Part shown: one piece after another, positions 9,575 to 20,927 of the stretch
How positions within the stretch are numbered: position 1 is the first letter of the stretch
How the letters are laid out: each line of letters begins with the position of its first letter
From: Glyphotaelius pellucidus
Lineage: Eukaryota; Arthropoda; Insecta; Trichoptera; Limnephilidae
Assembly: GCA_936435175.1 (NCBI GenBank)
Contig: OW386566.1
Span: forward strand, 13,717,001-13,781,000
Reading direction: 5' to 3'
DNA: 64,000 bases
Notes under the pieces: generated by a model
What the model was told of the DNA's origin: nothing
What the model saw: the letters and a program-made list of their open reading frames with translations, nothing else
Database searches by the model: none
Position numbers and translations under genes: made by a program

Positions 9575-10045
9575 CAAGACAGACAGCTCTTCCTACCGGC
9601 ATAACCATTGGCAAGTTAGTTCTGCAGGCCGGGAAATAAAATAGTCTTTGCTGTCGGTGACGGAGATAACCATCGGAAACATAGAAACTGATAATCTCCA
9701 CGATAGCCAAGTTTTTGAACCATCCACAAACCAGTTTGAAGAAATGTATTACATTGAGCATATCTCTTCTGACCCGTAGATGGTTCATATTGAGCATGCC
9801 CAAGAATAAATCGCTAGGGTAGAGACACAGAGACACGGGTAGTAGTCATACTCCATCACGTAGAGAAATTTTAGAAATTTCTTCTGAACCTTCTTCATCA
9901 ACACGAGGGAATACTTCAATTGGTGTGGGATCCAAACCACCAATCCACTTTTAAGCCTACTTCTGACCAAAGCACAGTGGTACTGTGGGAACCCGGGTGT
10001 CTCTGAAATTTCTCGTAGTACGTAGGACAAAACCCAACATTCTCC
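9575..10045 (-). pseudogene. LINE-E reverse transcriptase C-terminal region, frameshifted
   Basis: Two minus-strand frames overlap: 10030-9785 (CALVRSRLKSGLVVWIPHQL, VQKKFLKFLYVMEYDYYP) and 9836-9575 (YPSDLFLGMLNMNHLRVRRD, MLNVIHFFKLVCG). Joined by a frameshift near 9800-9836 they follow the usual RT C-terminal order: LVRS..EYG.VVW, then VQ..FL, then L..RR....FF.K. The catalytic core is absent. The fragment abuts the tail of a plus-strand LINE, which may have inserted into it. Confidence 0.75.
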
Positions 10046-10289
10046 GTGAAGTTCTACACGTCATTTGGGTACTACATTCATGAATATGTTGGAGTTAAAA
10101 ACCTAGTAAGCATTTTGCTGTCCGATTTTTTTCAATTAAAAAGAAAATTCATTTCTACCACACGTCGATACTGATCACACTGCTACCACGGGATTACGTA
10201 ATAAGCGCTCTCTCTCCTCTTTGAGAGAGAAGGATTGCGTATCACGTGACCCGTGCAGGCTGCACACCTTTATATGAAAAAACGTCAAG

Positions 10290-10620
10290 GTTCCATGGAC
10301 CGACATATCACCAACACAGAAATTCTCAGGCAGGCTAGAGCAGATAGAAAACTGCGCACATTAATAAAAGTCGGGAAAATTTCGTATCTGAGCCACGTAC
10401 TTCGAGGGGAGAGTATCACTTGCTCCAATTAATATTGAAATGCAAAATAGGAGGTAGTCGAGGGCCTGGTAGGAGACTTGGCTGCGAAATATACGAGAGT
10501 GGACCGGCATTGGAAGTGCGGAGGAGCTATTCCGGGCAGCACAAGATAGGTAGACATTTTCCAGAGTGACTGCCAACGTCGTGGGACCTGATAGGGCACA
10601 CGAAGAAGAAGAAATGAAAA
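10290..10620 (+). pseudogene. Non-LTR retrotransposon C-terminal region, stops and frameshifts
   Basis: One frame reads HITNTEILRQARADRKLRTL then LSHVLRGES; a shifted frame continues with GSRGPGRRLGCEIYESG. This order (TN.E.L.R...R.L..TIK, then YLSHVLRG, then G.RGPGRR) is the conserved tail of RTE-like non-LTR polyproteins. Several stop codons make it dead. It lies inside an imperfect inverted pair at 10,086-10,128 and 10,627-10,670. Confidence 0.65.
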
Positions 10621-10670
10621 ATAAAATGTCGGACAGCAAAATGATATCTATTTTTTTTACTCCAACATGC

Positions 10671-11494
10671 TCAGGAATCTTGAAAGTTTTATAAATTTTT
10701 TTTTAACTAAAAACTTAACAGAAAGACCAGATTTTATTTTTCTAGACGATGTATTAATAACTTTCAGAGGGATTCGTTTAGAAAAATCTAAAATTTAAGT
10801 AATTCATTTGTCAGAATTAATTAAAACAAACCCTGCATAAAGATCAAATTTCCAGACCTGCTAGGACAAATTCGACTGTAGGTAAACAGGGGTAGCGCGT
10901 CACATATTTGTGTACACGCTTTCTTCACACCGTTAAGATTCCCACATTATTTTAGAGTATTCACTATGGCAAATTCAACAGTAGGTCCGTCCAACACGCT
11001 GTTTGTGTACACTCCTTCTTTACTGACGCTATTCAGATTTTGACTATATTTTAGGGAATTACGTCGTCTTAAGCCGCTTCCCGGTTAATCCGTACACAGA
11101 AATTCGAGATTCTCCTGTATTTCAAACAAATTTAATACCTTTAGCAATATAGGTAAATCATTTTTGTTTATTTCATAATAACATCATGTATCGCGAACAA
11201 TAAACTTTATAGATTTTAATATAGACCGTAAAGGCAAGACGTGGGACGAGTCTCGTACAGAAATATTATCGGTCATAAAATAAAACATATATTATTTTAT
11301 TATTATATGAAATGTTATGTGTTTAATATAGTATACGGAAGGCACATGTGCTTTGGATATAAAAATAATAATATTACTACGTTATGTTTTTACTTTTTTC
11401 TCTATTTTTATTGTGTGATTTAAGGGGTTATATAGTTAGGAGGCCCAAAAAAGCGATATTTCAAGATTTTTTTCTGGGAATACCTTTATATTTA
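10671..11494. other. No recognised feature
   Basis: AT-rich. The segment from about 11,420 onward continues, across the piggyBac insertion, into 12,514 and beyond. No coding signal. Confidence 0.35.
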
Positions 11495-11498
11495 TTAA

Positions 11499-12509
11499 CC
11501 TTTAAGTACCGAGGTGCCGTTTTAGTTACATAAGTACCGACGTGTGGTCTGCCAGACCACCATAGTTTTAATATAAAAAATGTATATATTTTTTTGTATT
11601 TTTCTAAAAACATTGCTTCTTAATATTGTTTATTTATCTTTAATTGTTTAAGTAAAATAAAACATAAAGATTTACGCATTTATTAATAATTATAATATAT
11701 TTAAATCACAGACCCCGAATTTTTGGAATAAAAAATTGACTCTTACCTTAATCTCAATAAACATTAATGAAACTGTTTTTTTTTTCTCAAAAATAAATTA
11801 TTCTTAAATTCAAATAACTATGTAAACTATAAAAACAAAAAAAACATAAATAATTAGCAGTTTTATGAAAAACCACAAGGCATCAAGTTGTAGGAAATAT
11901 CAAATATTTCAAACAGTCTTTGCACACAGGCTCGCTGCATTGAAGACACACATGTTTCGTGCAAGTGTCACATTTGTAAGCATTCTTGCATTTTAGTTTT
12001 GAGGGACAAATATGACAGAGTTTTCTAGGTTAGTAAACCTCCATTTTATTTTCTTCCCTTACGTTTTTCGGCGCATCTGACTCAAGAACTATTTTTATCG
12101 CCGAACGTAATTCCCTTGGAATGAGGCCGTGTTTCATATTTCTTCCTAGTGACAGGAACACTGTTATTTTATTTAATTGAGGTTGCTCGTTTCATGCTCG
12201 AAGACCCTGACTGATTCATTGTAGCATTTGACTAAACATATAATAGGAAACCCATATAATCTGAAGAAAGTCGTAGCCAAAAAAGGTTACATAAGTACCG
12301 ACGTGTGGTCTGACAGACCACTCGCAATCTTATAACAGCCATAACTTACCGAAATTGCACGCTTCGACAATGTCATTCTCCAAGAACGCTGTTGGGCAAC
12401 TATTCGAAGGGTAAAGAGAAGTACAGGGTAATAATACTACGCTTACATAGGTAACTAGACTTTTCGAGAGCTCGAGGTGTCTGTCAGACCACACGTCGGT
12501 ACTTAAGGG
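11499..12509. mobile_element. Non-autonomous piggyBac-like element, 1,011 bp, TTAA target site
   Basis: TTAA flanks both ends (11495-11498, 12510-12513). The TIRs are CCTTTAAGTACCGAGGTG and, inverted, CCCTTAAGTACCGACGTG. The word GTACCGACGTGTGGTCTG followed by a palindrome (GGTCTG, N, CAGACC) occurs at 11546-11558 and 12307-12319 in direct order, and a degenerate form is inverted at the right terminus. A decayed cysteine-rich transposase tail is on the minus strand inside. Confidence 0.88.
11891..12170 (-). pseudogene. piggyBac transposase C-terminal cysteine-rich domain remnant
   Basis: On the minus strand the region reads LCHICPSKLKCKNAYKCDTC then VCLQCSEPVCKDCL, with cysteine pairs spaced as in the C-terminal cross-brace zinc domain of piggyBac transposases. 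Upstream sequence (HGLIPRELRSAI) ends in a stop just before the domain. The DDD catalytic core is absent, so the element depends on a transposase supplied elsewhere. The cysteine pattern differs from the transposase at 39.4-41 kb, so it comes from another piggyBac family. Confidence 0.75.
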
Positions 12510-12513
12510 TTAA

Positions 12514-13233
12514 TATAAGAATTTGTACACATATTATGGTAACTGTTAACAGTATTTCAACATTTTTGTATTTGTAAAAATAATAATTTTGAAAGCTGAT
12601 CTCCAGAAGCTCCTCTCAAAAAAGGCATCTTGCGGTGACCACCATACCTCATATGGATCATTTAAAATGAAAAAAACCAAACGAATTTCGTTAAAGTAAT
12701 TGATAATCTTCTAATTTATCAAAGACCAAAGCAAATTTTTATTTGACAAAATGGCGGCTTTAAATTGTTTATAAAAAAAGATATTTATCGGTGAGAACTG
12801 ACCTTCGATTAAAAACTAAAATATATTTAAAAAGCTTGTGTTAAGATTTGAGACTGGTAGGTTCAGCCGTTTCCGCGACATTTTGGTCACCGACTTTAAA
12901 AACACAGTTCTGAGAAAAACGCGTTTAAAGTTTGCCTCCTACTTTCAAATGCTCTGACACGTCTTTACAAATATGCGTTTAACTTCGAAAATAATCGCCG
13001 GATTGACGTGAAATTTTTTGTGTGTGTACTTAAATATAATATGTACATTACGAAAAAAAAATAAAAAAAAATCGATTTCTTGAAATTTCTAACTGTATTT
13101 ATATACGAATGAGAAAAGAAAAATACGAATCGGTGAAAATTATTTGAAATCGGTGAAATTATTTGAATGTTTTGACTATTAATATTAACTATCAAACGAT
13201 TCCCAATTTAGGAGGAGGGTATGGGACAAGGTA
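12514..13233. other. Unclassified AT-rich sequence, probably repeat-derived
   Basis: Continues the sequence left of the piggyBac insertion. No ORF of interest; the small frames are AT-rich noise. Confidence 0.3.
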
Positions 13234-13577
13234 CAGGGTTTTAAGGGACATACTTGATCTACTCATAGGGACATACTCTAAACAACTATTTCTGACATTA
13301 TTTGGATTAAAAATTGTACTACAATGAAAATTTGGTCTTCGGTGACTTTATCAAGGACATTTTTTTTTTTCAAAATATTTTTCTTCAGATTAAACAAAAA
13401 TACATTTCTTTTGCATGTCCTCACTGGTCACTCAGCCGAGTAACTGCCCGACATCTTACCCCTCCTCCAACTGTTCAATACCTACTATTGTTTTATTATG
13501 AATGTTGTATGTAGATAAAAAACATCAAAATTGTCACCAGAGATCAAAATTTCGTTCACATTTTTTGCTCAAAATAA

Positions 13578-14642
13578 TTTATTTATTTATTTAAAATTTA
13601 CGGCACAAAGTGCCATTTACAAGCTTGTGTGTATTTAATTACAGTCGTAGTACATTATACAGGCATTAAAAATAAACAATAATATCAAAAAACTCATTAT
13701 GTAGTGACCTCGTTAACGTATAATTGGCTGAAATGTTCGATCAGTACAACCTTGTGGTGCGTGAACCTCCTTCAGTGTGGAAATATTAAAAATATCAGCC
13801 ACATTGGCATAAAAATTTCCAATGGTGTGTAATCTATTAACAACTGAATTGGAGCCTGATACCGACATGTAGTTGTCACAATAAAACAAACTAGGGAACT
13901 TTGATCTAATTGTAGGTATATGAAAATGAATCAACTTTAATATATCAGGGCTATCCAACTGATAGTTAACGATTTTATACAAAAATATCAGATCAAAAAT
14001 TTTTCTTCTGTCACTTAATTTCAACAATTTTAATGAAAACAAAAAATCATAATTTATTGATTCTAAGGGAATTCCAAGTCTAAAATTAATACACCTCAAA
14101 AATTTGTGTTGGACTCTTTCAATGGTATTGATGTGATTATTGAAGACAGGTGACCAAATTGTTGAATTATATTCAAGAATGCTTCTGACGAGAGATGTGA
14201 ACAGAATTTTTAATGTGTAAATATTTTTAAAATCCTTGGAAATCCTTAATATAAAACCTAACATTTTCACAGCCCTGTTAGCTATAGAAGTAACATGAGA
14301 TACAAAGCAGAGTTTCTGATCAAAAATGATGCCCAGGTCAAGTATTTCGACTACAGAGATTAAGTCAACATTACAGAGAGCATAATTATATATTATTGGA
14401 TGTTTAATTTTGTGGAACCTTATAACTTGGCATTTGTTAATATTTAGATGAAGTTTATTATCTGAACACCATTTGAAAAAGTTATTAAGGTTTTCTTGCA
14501 AGATTATGCAATCGTGCACATCATTTATGACTTTAAACAGCTTCATGTCGTCAGCAAAGAGTAAGACTTCAACACTATGGAAAATGCTTGTGACATCATT
14601 GATGAATAGGATAAATAATAAAGGTCCTAGGTGCGAACCTTG
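13578..14642 (-). mobile_element. 5'-truncated LINE-A inserted into M1
   Basis: The minus-strand (AAAT)n tail lies at 13,578-13,594. The 5' break is at about 14,642, where M1 resumes with TCAGGAATCACTGG. The element retains RT motifs from the QG..LGPLLF block to the C-terminus. Confidence 0.85.
13713..14642 (-). pseudogene. LINE-A reverse transcriptase, C-terminal half including FADD
   Basis: The frame is open from the 5' break at 14,642 to a stop at 13,713 (about 310 codons) with no internal stop. In order: QGSHLGPLLFILFIND; the catalytic FADD at 14,558-14,547; LHLNINKCQVIRF; LVRSILEYNSTIWSP; VQHKFLRCINF; and LSDRRKIFDLIFLYKI. It encodes the second half of the palm and the thumb-like C-terminal region, lacking fingers and endonuclease because of truncation. 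The long open frame suggests a fairly young insertion. No promoter is expected. Confidence 0.85.
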
Positions 14643-14692
14643 TCAGGAATCACTGGTTAAAGTAAGTCAAGCACGTCTCTTAACACCCTGTA

Positions 14693-15045
14693 TATATCCG
14701 CATGACACACCAAAAAAAGGGGAATGTCATAAGCTCACCGGCTCCTGACCATTGAGAGCAGTTAGGACTTATGAATTTTGTGTGCTATTCATATAGAAAG
14801 ATAACATCTGTCATTTTACCAGTTCATGGAAATGCAATTTTGGGGTTGGCTATAATCGTTTTAGGTAGAAAGCAAGTATCTGGTAGCATTATTGCATTAT
14901 TGAAAATTGAAACCAAAAGGTTGCCGATAATATGAATCGTTGTATTGCACTCTATTTGTGATTAAAGTCGAATTTCTTACTTGATAACTTTGGAATCCTG
15001 GAGAATGGACAACATACCTGAAACAAAAGATAAACATTTTAATAA
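14693..15045. other. No recognised feature
   Basis: Single-copy-looking sequence between M1 and a LINE-B tail. Confidence 0.35.
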
Positions 15046-16050
15046 TTTATTTATTTATTTGTTCTTACAAAAAACAGGTGAACATAAAATATAGAGAAAC
15101 ATATGTGTGTACAAAGTTAAATTAAGTTAAGCCAAAAAGGTCTCCCATGTTAAAGTTAATTGGAGATGAAGTTTCATTATATATTAAAATTATATTCTTT
15201 TGGTCAGAAGAGGAAGAGAAAAATAGGATAAGGATAGGAGATGCTCCCGTATGATTATATTATGAAACCCATATATTATGAGTCCATTCACATTGAATCT
15301 TTTAGTATAAAGGAGACGAAAAAGTGAACATGGTTCTTGAAGAGACCTATGTTGTAGGAGGGAAGAAAAACAGATGCCGGCAAATCGTTCCATAGCCGAG
15401 CTGTTGAACTCAAGAACGAGTCGAAAAAACCGTTCTCACGTGACAAATGTCAACCGTGTACAATTGTGGTGGTGTGTTTGGCGTGTTTCCCAAGTATGCA
15501 CCGGTGCCGAAGGGATCAATGACGCTAGTTCCTCAGAGCATCTTCCATTGAAATACTGGTAGATCAGGGAGAGCATTCCCACCCGACGCCTGCTCTAAAG
15601 ATTGCAATCCGTTGGTTAAGGTGGGAGAATTTATCAAACGGACCGCCCGTTTCTGTAGAGAGTCGAGGGTATTTTTCAAGTATTTTGGAGCTCCAGACCA
15701 GAGGTGGCTGCCAAATTCAACCGTGTGGTGCACTTGCAATTTGTACGAGGTTAGCAGTTGTGTACTGTTAAAAGTATCTGCGGGCCCTGTACAGTACGCC
15801 CAGTTTCTGAGAGGCTTACTTAACTCTGGCTTCGATGGAGCCCCCATATCTGAGCTGATCACTTATAATTACACCAAGCATATCAATGGAGGGTCTGTTC
15901 GGAAGATTGCTTCCATTGAAGGAGACTAGATTTTCATTTTTGATCCATTTTGGACGTAATGAGACATGATTGGGTCTTTGAAACATTGAATTTGACGAGG
16001 TTATTTTTACCCCAAGAGAAAACACTCTCGATGTAACCATCCCATTATAA
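15046..16050 (-). pseudogene. LINE-B fragment: RT C-terminus and 3' UTR
   Basis: The tail (AAAT on the minus strand) is at 15,046-15,060 and the 3' UTR follows. Coding remnants in minus-strand order: VFSLGVK region near 16,030; the LGVIISDQLRYGGSI segment near 15,850; VEFGSHLWSGAPKYLKNTLD and QKRAVRLINSPTLTNG at 15,780-15,600; then TARLWNDLPA near 15,400-15,360 with a final stop. Frames change several times and stops intervene, so it is dead. The motif order is that of Jockey-like RT C-termini. The plus-strand copy at 60,745-61,400 aligns with it. Confidence 0.8.
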
Positions 16051-16365
16051 CCAAAATTAGTCAAGTTTTGATTGAGGAAGAGCAGTTCTTTATTTCTGAG
16101 TCTACGAGAAGATATATTGAATAAGATGAGTTGTAATAATGTTGGTTGAGTCAATAATATAGTTGATAATTTTGAAGAAACAAATGAGATCAGATTTTTT
16201 CCGACGGCCTTCTAAAGGAGCAAGGTTTAGAGTTTGTTCGATTTAATTATATGAGTAATTGCCTCGTTCTAATCCCAGCCTCCTAGCAATCCCTATTAGG
16301 AACCGACGTTGAACGGATTCAATATGACGAATATGGCTAGCATAAAAAGGAGACCTTATAGCATA
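16051..16365 (-). pseudogene. LINE-D reverse transcriptase fragment
   Basis: On the minus strand, SPFYASHIRHIESVQRRFL is followed by LGLERGNYSYN and, after one stop, LAPLEGRRKKSDLICFFKII. This is the WSP.......IE.VQ..FL to L..RR...DL..FFK region of a LINE RT, from a family different from its neighbours. LINE-B joins it at about 16,050 and LINE-C meets it head to head at about 16,365. Confidence 0.7.
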
Positions 16366-17180
16366 CTGTTTATGTTAACAGGTTAGAAAGAGTTCAGGAG
16401 CGATTTCTCAAAACCTTCAATTTTAAATCATTCAACATATACAACTCTTGCGACGAAATCGAGAAACATTTTCGAATCACGAAACTACTCAACAGGAGGC
16501 TTGTCGCTGATCAGATGCTCCTGTACAAAATTATAAACTCAAAAGTTGACCGCCCGGAGTTGCTAAACAAAATAAATTTCCACACGTCGATTCGACATAG
16601 TAGACAAAATACCCTTTTCTATATTGATAGATGCAACACCAATTCCAATCAAAATTAATTAATGCAAAGGACATGTAACTACTATAACAATAAATTTGCA
16701 AATATAAACACACGTGCTGACGTATTTACTGCAAGTTACTGTCGCTACAGAACTTCATTGTATAACATTCTAGGTGCGAATAACACATTTTCATGACGAT
16801 TAAATTAATTGTATCTAATATTTTTATATTACTTGCGTTGCAACTTTCCCTTAAATTTCCCTTATCCCTCTCCTCTCTTTACCCTTCACAAACCAAATAC
16901 CTGTTTTGCAGTCTATTTCAGTTATAATCACACTTATTTTATTGTTGTGTATTGGTTAATCATTTGTTGAATTCAGATTTGTACTATTATTATTATTTTT
17001 TTAATTGCTGCTTACGTTTGTTTTTTTTATTAATTTTTCTTAAATATTCTAGTTTACATTCAGTTAGTCTTGTTTCTAAATACCTATCTGTGAACATTAA
17101 TAATTGGTCTGTTTTTTTATCATCCTCTTATGTTTATTTTATTACTTAGACTATTTAGATCCTCAAATAAATAAATAAAT
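16366..17180 (+). pseudogene. LINE-C fragment: RT C-terminus, 3' UTR and (AAAT)n tail
   Basis: The plus frame reads NRLERVQERFLKTFNF, then RITKLLNRRLVADQMLLYKI and INFHTSIRHSRQ, to stops near 16,655 and 16,795, followed by a 3' UTR ending in CAAATAAATAAATAAAT. A second 3' UTR of the same family lies at 51,753-52,080. Only the region after the palm is present. Confidence 0.75.
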
Positions 17181-17187
17181 AGCACAT

Positions 17188-17250
17188 TTTTGAGAGGCTA
17201 ACTTTACTCTGGCTTCGATGGAGCCCCCATACCTGAACTGGTCACTTGCG
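17188..17250 (-). repeat. Short LINE-B fragment
   Basis: Matches 15,805-15,860 (GCTTCGATGGAGCCCCCATA core) in the same orientation, directly after the LINE-C tail. Confidence 0.55.
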
Positions 17251-17621
17251 AAAATTAATATTATCGGGTGAAAGTGCCATGAAATAAAGAATGACGTATA
17301 CAAAGAGAAAATTTAGGAAACGCCAACTATCTAGAACTTTGCAAAATTCCCAGTGACCCATATAAAACGTAACTTGTTCGGGCTGCACAGAAGTTGGAGA
17401 GAACTTTATCTGTCAGGGATGTTGTTTGTAGGTAACTGCGTTTCAATGGAAGCGTCTGTCTGTTCCACTACATTAGTTGTTGGACTCCCAACATAAATTG
17501 GAACGTCAGCAGAATTCACCGTTTGAAAATGTTTGTTGTTTTTAAAATGTTTCTGTTGTATTTTTTTATTATTGAAAACACGTGCATATTCTTTTCCATG
17601 ACAGTTGATCCACCGACAATA
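17251..17621. other. No recognised feature
   Basis: No RT or transposase motif; ends at the TA flanking the M2 dimer. Confidence 0.35.
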
Positions 17622-18863
17622 AGGAACTCCAGTTAAAAATATTATGGCTTTAAAAAAATGTGTTCATACAGACCAATATACCTGATTCTGAATAAGTTTT
17701 ATTAAATAATATTAAACGTTGAGTTTTAAAAAACCAAATTAAAAAGTCCATTTTAATTCATGTCATTAAAACACACCGAGAAGTTGGTGTTATTGAATTG
17801 TTGGTGCTGACGTTACTGCGTCCATAATTCTCCAGTCACCTAGTTTTATTGTATTGAAATGTATGACAAGCCATTCAACATTCCGTGTTATTGGTTTATA
17901 GAGGTTTAGACATATAAAAGTTATTGTTTTAATTGAAACATTATTTAGGCCTAAATAATTCAGTACCAAAAATAGAGTATCTCTATTAGTGTATCTATAT
18001 TATTTAAAATATTAAACAAATTTAACTGTCTAAAAACATCCTGTAACGCCTGTCGCAGCGCTCCAATTCTGATTTTCAAAATGGCGGGTGACGAACAGCT
18101 GATTTCAGTTGCCTACAAAAAATGCTTCGGTTTCCATAATATTGATTTCGATTCGTAAAGCTAAAAAAAAAATAATTTCAAACAATTTTTATACCCCTTA
18201 ATAATATTGAAAAATATAATAATTATAAATATAATATAATAAATAAATAACTCCACCTAAATAACGTTTTACTTAGTTAATAGTTTCATAGCTTTTTCCA
18301 TACAAAATGACAACATCTGTTGAAAATAACTAAAACTTTTGGCCAGATGACGTCACAGGGCCAGATGACGTCACGGTGGTTTTCGTGGGATCTTGAAAAA
18401 TTAAGACTTTGACATTTATTTTAACTATTAAAACTAACTATAAAAATAAAAATAAATATGCAGTTATTTAAGTTAGAAGGTCATTATTCATACTTCTAAC
18501 TTAAATAACTGCATATTTATTTTTATAGTTAGTTTTAATAGTAAAAATAAATGTCAAAGTTTTATTTTTCAAGATCCCCCGAAAACCACCGAATCTAGTG
18601 TGACGTCATCATGACCAACCAAAGTATGAATTTTGTAGGCAACTGGAATCAGCTGATCGTCGCCAGCCACTTTGAATTTCAGCATTGGACCGTTTTATGG
18701 TCACGCCTCACAAATTCAATAATACCAACCTGACAGGGTGTTTTAATGAACTGTTTTAAAATGGACTTTTTAATATTTTTTTTAAAACTCTATGTTAAAT
18801 ATTATTTATTGGTCTATATGAACATATTTTTTTAAAGCCATAATATTTTTCACTGGAGTTCCT
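17622..18863. mobile_element. M2 MITE as an inverted (foldback) dimer
   Basis: The outer ends are AGGAACTCCAGT and its inverted copy ending CTGGAGTTCCT, each next to TA (17,620-17,621 and 18,864-18,865). The two arms (17,622-18,480 and 18,493-18,863) are inverted copies of the M2 monomer at 19,590-20,281 and meet at a 12-base spacer. The right arm lacks about 240 bp and the left arm has extra sequence at 18,130-18,330. Perfect TGACGTCA palindromes occur at 18,348, 18,366 and 18,601. Confidence 0.8.
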
Positions 18864-18865
18864 TA

Positions 18866-19589
18866 TTATATTAATTATATTTGTTACTAAGTCGTTTTAG
18901 ACTGTCAAATTTCTAAATATTTTGGTAATTCCAGTAGGCTAATTAATTACCTTGCAGCTCACTTCAACATTGTTTAGGGAAAAACCTTACAAGTAATATA
19001 AATTATTAATGACCTAATTTTATTATCAAATCGTTATTATATTTATAATGAAAGGGTTTTTTAATTGCTTTTTGAAGGGATATATGTTTGCATTGGAGTA
19101 GGAATGGTCATTATATTAGCTAAATACATATTTTAATTTCAAAATTATTATAAAAATTACAATGGATAAAAAAGCGGAGGACTTGGCAAATGATTCTTAC
19201 GGTATACCTAATTACACAAAATATAACAAAATTAACCGGAAGGGGTATACAGAGAAGACATACCGCCGAATAACAGTATAAAACAAATTTTCATTCAAAT
19301 GCATCAAGGAAAAATCTGCTTCTCTATATATATCGACAGTCCCGAAAAACAATGTCGGATATGCGATTTTTCTATATATTTTTTTTAAAATATTAAATGT
19401 TACAGATAAAGTAAGAGTAAATTAAGGGTACAATTTACAAAACATCATCATCCAATTTCAGGGACTTAATTTGCCTTTTGAAGTGTTCATATTTCAATGT
19501 TTCGGTTATAAGTACTTATTTTGTTGTTGGACAATAACATATTTGTATATTTTGAATTAACGCCAATTAACGACTTTTACATAGGAATA
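18866..19589. other. Mostly unassigned; short ORF at 19,162-19,281
   Basis: The 39-codon frame MDKKAEDLANDSYGIPNYTK ... TYRRITV ends like the ORF at 22,305-22,396 (TQNITKYPGKGQKRRTAK), and the DNA around both stops is similar. I do not recognise the protein; the two look like relics of one dispersed gene or element. The rest is AT-rich without features. Confidence 0.35.
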
Positions 19590-20281
19590 AGGAACTCCAG
19601 TGAAAAATATTATGGCTTTAAAAAAATATGTTCATATAGACCAATATACGCTGATTCTGAATATATAAGTTTTATTAAATAATATTAAACGCAGAGTTTA
19701 AAAAAAAATATTAAAAAGTCCATTTTAAAACGTGTCATTAAAACACCTTGTCAAGTTGGTATTGCTGGATTTTGGCGGCGTGACGTCACCGCGCCGCGTC
19801 ACCTGGGATCAAAGTTGTATAGAAATGTAAGACGCAAGCCGTTCGACATTCCGTGTTATTGGTATAAACCTCTATAAAGAGATTTGGACATATAATAGTT
19901 TTTGTCTTTATTGAAACACTATTTAGGCCTAAATAATTCAGTATCAAAAATAAAGTATCTCTATTAGTTTATCTATATTATTTAAAATATTCAAAAACTC
20001 TAACTGTACAAAAAACGACCATAATGCCCAGTAAAACGCTCCAATGCTGAAATTCAAAATGGCGGGAGTCGAACAGCTGATTCCAGTTCTATACAAAATT
20101 CATACTTCGGTTGATCATGATGACGTCACACTAGATTCGGTGGTTTTCGGGGGATCTTGAAAATTTAAAACTTTGAAATTAATTTTAACTTTTAAAACTA
20201 ACTATAAAAATAAAAATGCAGTTATTTAAGTTAGAAGGTCATTATTCATAAAAAAATTTAAAAAATTGGACTGGAGTTCTC
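19590..20281. mobile_element. M2 MITE monomer, 692 bp
   Basis: TIRs AGGAACTCCAGT and, inverted, GAGAACTCCAGT, flanked by TA (19,588-19,589 and 20,282-20,283). The interior aligns with both arms of the dimer at 17,622-18,863. TGACGTCA occurs at 19,781 and 20,121. No ORF; probably mobilised by a Tc1/mariner-type enzyme in trans. Confidence 0.78.
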
Positions 20282-20283
20282 TA

Positions 20284-20927
20284 TTACAATAATTTGAAAT
20301 GGATACAGAATATACATAGTTAAGAAAAAAATATTCATATGCCAAAAAATTAAAAAGTACATATTGAAGTGACAGCATAAAGTAGAAATAGTAAGCTATT
20401 ATAAATACAAATATGAAGAAAAAGAAAACCTCATATACATGTATACCTACAAGATATTTTGAATTAAAAAAATAACTATGTAAAGTACGTAACAAAAATA
20501 AATTTAGAAATCCTAATCCAAAACAATAATGAATATAAAAAAGAAGTAAACATTGATGAAGAATATAAACATTGTACGATATCACACCTAAATACAAATA
20601 ATGGTGCTGAGCCGTGGTCGTTGTAAGCATAGGGATGGCTATTAATCCATTAGTTTTGAATCTATTGCTTATGCTGTCTGAGGGGTGAATTTTTTGGATA
20701 AAATTTTCTTTATAAATTTGATATACGGCGTTTCTCTTATACAATTCTGTGATACCAACGCGGTATATATAAGCGCATTAATACAAAAAAAATGACACTG
20801 CATAAATTTGTTTGATATTCATCACAAATTATTATTAAGGGTATTTTTGAGGTCGATTTTACGTTTGAAATTGGTAAATAATGCACAAAATTATGATTAT
20901 AATTTTATAGTAAAATCATTTTAGGGG
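20284..20927. other. AT-rich sequence with an extremely F/Y-rich frame
   Basis: A minus-strand frame from 20,744 runs into M2, but its composition (dense F, Y, I, L) is what AT-rich DNA gives by chance. I see no convincing conserved motif, so I do not call a gene. Confidence 0.3.

Larger units (their letters stand above)
13234..14690. mobile_element. M1 MITE copy 2, split by a LINE
   Basis: Left part 13,234-13,577 and right part 14,643-14,690 align with M1 copy 1. The ends CAGGGTTTTAAGGGACATAC and, inverted, CAGGGTGTTAAGAGACGTGC are TIRs flanked by TA. The interior is interrupted by a minus-strand LINE. Confidence 0.8.

Noticed and set aside
20226..20744. 172-codon minus-strand ORF resembling a multipass membrane protein
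   Set aside because: Extreme F/Y/I/L content is expected from AT-rich DNA; it overlaps M2 and lacks conserved receptor motifs.
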